From Rhabdornis inornatus (lineage: Eukaryota; Chordata; Aves; Passeriformes; Rhabdornithidae): 64,000 nt of DNA. Below the pieces are notes generated by a model that saw only the letters and a program-made list of their open reading frames with translations, had not been told where the DNA came from and made no database searches. The DNA lies in assembly GCA_013397075.1 (NCBI GenBank), contig VWZS01002022.1, positions 434,001 through 498,000 of the forward strand, written 5' to 3'. A program made the translations under genes and the position numbers. Each line of letters begins with the position of its first letter. The first letter of the stretch is position 1. Positions 60,601 through 64,000 of the stretch are shown here, piece by piece.

Positions 60601-63600
60601 TCTCTTTCCAGAGACAGTTCTGTATCTGGTCATTCTGGTCTTGCCTTCTCTGCTGGCTGCCCATCCTCAGGATTTCCAGGCCCCACAGGAGCACCTCCCA
60701 AACTCAGGGACTGTGGCTGTGAAGGAACAAAACCAGAGCTGTTATTGTTTCTTGGTGCTGTGAAGTTGTGAGGAAATCTGTGTCACTCTAGCAGCCACTG
60801 GAGAGAAGTGGCCCCTGTGTGCTCCCAGGCAGCCCTGCCAAGCAAACCAGTGTCTCCAGCTTTTCCTCTTTGCAGCTCTACTGCTAAATCAGTTCTTTCC
60901 TCTGTACACATTGTTCATTTTGGTGTTCAAATTTACTTTGTGCTGATAGGTCTTTGCTTGGAAGCCTCTATTTATAGTGAACTGAGGTGAACTGCCTTTT
61001 TAACTTCTGCCTGAACTTCAGCTGCAGAAAATATTCCATCCCACCCTCTTTTTTCCCTGAGGTATTAAACACGAATACCTTCAAAATTTGTTTTTTTAAA
61101 GTTTTGTTTACTGGCAGGCTTTGGAAAACAGCCATTATGCTTTTGGTTTTAGATGTTTTGGTATATTTTAGCTGCTCTTCAGGTGATTATATTGTTTGTA
61201 AAATGAAGCTTGTACATAGAAGCATTTTGTTCAGACGTTGAGAGCACTAAACTTAAGCATGAGAAGAAATGAAAAGGGAGAGATTTGGGAAGCTGCTTAA
61301 ACTACTTCTCATTTGGTAATTCCAAATGTATATAGGAATCAAATTACTTGTCAACACTATGCAAAGGAAACAGCTCATTGTTCCTGCTTTTGAAGTGGAC
61401 AGAGTTTAATATGTGGCATATTAAACAGTGGAAACTGTAATGACTGTAAGTAGGCACATTCCCTTACTTTAAAATTATGGATCAGGACTGGCTTTGCTGT
61501 TGTATTTCTGAGAGTGTTACTGAGTCAGCAGTGGCTGTGGGGCTCTACTCTGTGCACTGATGCTGTAACAGGTATTGTGAGAGAAATGCCTTTCTTAAAC
61601 TGAACTTTGCTATTTTACCCTTGCAGCTGCAGATTCCCATTTTTCATTGTAGGCCACAGCTGAGGGCTGTGGCTTTGGAAACACCAAAGATTTGTCATGA
61701 GCTGTTAACTTTGGTAAATTATTCATGGTAAATAAATATGTGACCAGTGAAATGTTCAGATAAAAATGAAAGTTTCCTTCACAGACTGAGATTGCTTTTT
61801 TATTCAGCCATAACCTTTTGGAATGCTATCACAATTTGAAGTCAATAAATAAGTTGACTGTGCAAGCCTGTAAGAGCTCAAACATATGTGAATATGTCTT
61901 TGGGTGTTTTCCATGATCTGTCCTTTTCCATTCTGTCTCCTGGCTTCTGACCTGTCTGATGAAGTCAGATATCAACCCTAGAGGATCTGTTCCATCAACT
62001 CAGACAGAGCTGGGCATCTGCTCAGTGCTGTGGGTGACCTGTGCAGTGTTGGGAGGAGCCCTGCTTTCATCTCAGTGCTCCACTTCCCTGCAAACCAGTT
62101 CATGTTCTTTAAAGTTTTTCTCCTTGTGACTGGCAAGACAGTCTGTTGTAGCACTGAAAGGGCAGGATTCTATCTTACCTCACTTTATTGCCCTGAAAAC
62201 AGAGCATCAAAGCTCAGCTCAGTCAAATTTCCTTCAGAATCCATGTGGAGAGTAACTACAAGGGAGTTAATAGCAGATACCTTCTAATTTATATGCTTCT
62301 TTTAAACCAGACACCTAACTTTTCAGATTTCCTGCTATGAGGATTCATTTCAGAACTGCCTGTGCAATGCAGTGCTGTGAATTCAGCCTTTTGGAAATAT
62401 TACTGACCATTTATTGTCCATGAGTTCATGAAAACCATTTATAACAAACTTATTAGTTTAAGAATTTGAACAATTTTACCAACTTGAGTGGTATTTGTAT
62501 TATTAAAGAAACTACAAAGAGATTTGTAGAGGCAAATATTGGAAGATTCCTCTTTGAATGTTTTTCACAAATTCAAGTGTTTATGGAAATATTTTGGGTT
62601 TATTTAATATTATTTCATATTCCATTAATAAAGGTATTTGACACAGACAATTAATTTAATTAGTTCCCACTCCACAGTCAGCCTGGAATCTTTCCATGGA
62701 CTTCTCTGGGTCAGCTTCACACAACACAAGCAACAGGAAAACACAGGCAGGGCTGTGCACAGCTATGTTACAAGCAGGATAACTCTTGAGCAACAGGCTA
62801 AATACTCCCATCAGGGAAAGTTTGGATCTGGACTCACATCTGAACTTGTGGGAGGAGCTGAATACTAATTGGTCTATAAATATTTAATATACCTAGCACT
62901 TTCCCACTGTGTAGCATCCCAAAGGAGGCATCTTTCCTTCTCTCACACATACACACCCATACTCTTCCTTCATTAAGGGTTCCCAAATACAGTAATTAGA
63001 ACAGTCATCAAATTTGCATCTGACTGATCAAGGCTACTCCAGCTTTATTTCAGTGTAATTGCAGTGGCCTGGGGTGCACTGGTGAACATGGCCCAGGGCT
63101 CAGGTCATTATTGTATCAGAGATCATTTAATGAGGAAAAAGCAAGTGAGACACTCTGTGGGGTAGGAACCCACCAGGAAATAACCTGCTTGTAAACATAA
63201 ACGGGACCTTGCTTTTTTCCCTAATTTATACATTACATTTATCCCAATTTAAAAAAACCAAAAAAGTTCAAATGCATGAATTCAGTGTTTACCTTTGTCC
63301 TTTGATACCAAGACAAGCTGCAGTACAGACACCAGCGTATCAGATTGATGAGTAATATCCCAAAATATTCTGGTTTGGGACAGAATTGCCATGCTATGCT
63401 GCATGGCTGTCAAAAATCCAGGTGTGCTGTTGTCACAGGGCAAAAGCTCCTTGGAGGGCTACTCAGAGGGTGTAGGAATTTGTGGATTTCTGTGAGGATG
63501 AGGGACTTTTGGTCCCCTTTAGCTACAGAAAGTGCAGTTGTAGAGAAAGATTAACAGCTCCTTGCCCATGACTGAGGAGTCTAACTGCCCACTGCTCATC

Positions 63601-64000
63601 CCCACACAGCTTCCATGCTCAATGGTTGTTTTGTTTAATAATTTTGGTATTTCCCTTTTACACTTCATGTGTGAGAAAATCTGGTAACTCTCTTGTGGAA
63701 TTTGTAGAGGACTTCCAAAAAAGTTGAACGACTTTCAGCCCTTGCTCATGCTCTGGTTTCTTTTTAGAAGCCTGCAGTAGTCAAGTCTGTTTTTTTACAG
63801 GAGCAAAAGCTTGGTTTTCTGCCATTTTTTTCTCAGCCACTTAGATTATGTGTGTCACAGTTCTTCCTCTTTTCCTGCAAGAAATGGGAACAGCTGGACA
63901 TTGTAATCGTCCCTCCTCACTTTTAATGCAAAGTTTTCATTACAGAATATGTGGATTTCCCTTAGCTTCAGCCTGCCCTCCTCTGTAAACATGGTTTGAA
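57660..64000. other. Intergenic DNA upstream of TMEM233
   Basis: About 6.3 kb of mostly AT-rich sequence with no recognisable exon, RNA gene or strong repeat. Longer frames such as 59727-60179 (-) and 60382-60771 (+) overlap each other or lack any protein signature. In mammals the next gene on this side is CCDC60, which is not seen here. Confidence 0.65.

Overview
The window is vertebrate nuclear DNA, most likely from a bird. Three interrupted protein-coding genes can be read from GT-AG exons whose frames join without error. The introns are compact and there is a chicken-repeat-1 (CR1)-like fragment. The species cannot be fixed from the sequence. There are no bacterial genes, CRISPR arrays or rRNA genes, and I recognise no tRNA. 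Most open frames longer than 60 codons here are chance frames in introns or spacers.

Region 1-26250 (+ strand): the 3' part of CIT (citron Rho-interacting kinase). I can place 25 consecutive coding exons from 956 to 24319. They total 3321 nt, or 1106 codons plus stop, and every splice phase closes. They encode the C-terminal coiled coil, the C1 zinc finger, the PH domain, the CNH (citron homology) domain, a proline/arginine-rich tail and a C-terminal QSSV PDZ ligand. The kinase domain and the N-terminal coiled coil lie upstream of the window. A 3' UTR of about 1.9 kb ends near 26250.

Region 28690-34734 (- strand): PRKAB1, the AMP-activated protein kinase beta-1 subunit, tail-to-tail with CIT. 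Seven coding exons give 273 residues. The protein has an N-myristoylation start, a glycogen-binding domain and a C-terminal domain that binds the alpha and gamma subunits. The non-coding first exon is not identified.

Region 33154-39058: an assembly problem or a very recent duplication. The block 33154-34995, with PRKAB1 coding exons 2 and 3, recurs at 37217-39058 over the same 1842 bp. I saw two substitutions between the copies. The inner edges of the copies fall exactly on single N characters at 34996 and 37216. Between them sits a 2.2 kb piece that opens with a GC- and CpG-rich stretch. I think this is an unmerged contig overlap, with the CpG-rich piece possibly the missing PRKAB1 promoter and exon 1.

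Region about 44461-57295 (- strand): TMEM233, a small CD225/dispanin membrane protein. Exon 1 (57005-57193) lies in a CpG island and exon 2 at 50126-50260. A tiny terminal exon at 44461-44472 is only a candidate. The human order TMEM233-PRKAB1-CIT is kept in mirror image. From 57660 to 64000 I see no gene.

I found no convincing undescribed system. The points most worth a second look are the N-bounded duplication, the probable TMEM233 micro-exon, the alternative 15-residue segment and short glutamine run in CIT, and a fossil MIR-like SINE in a CIT intron.
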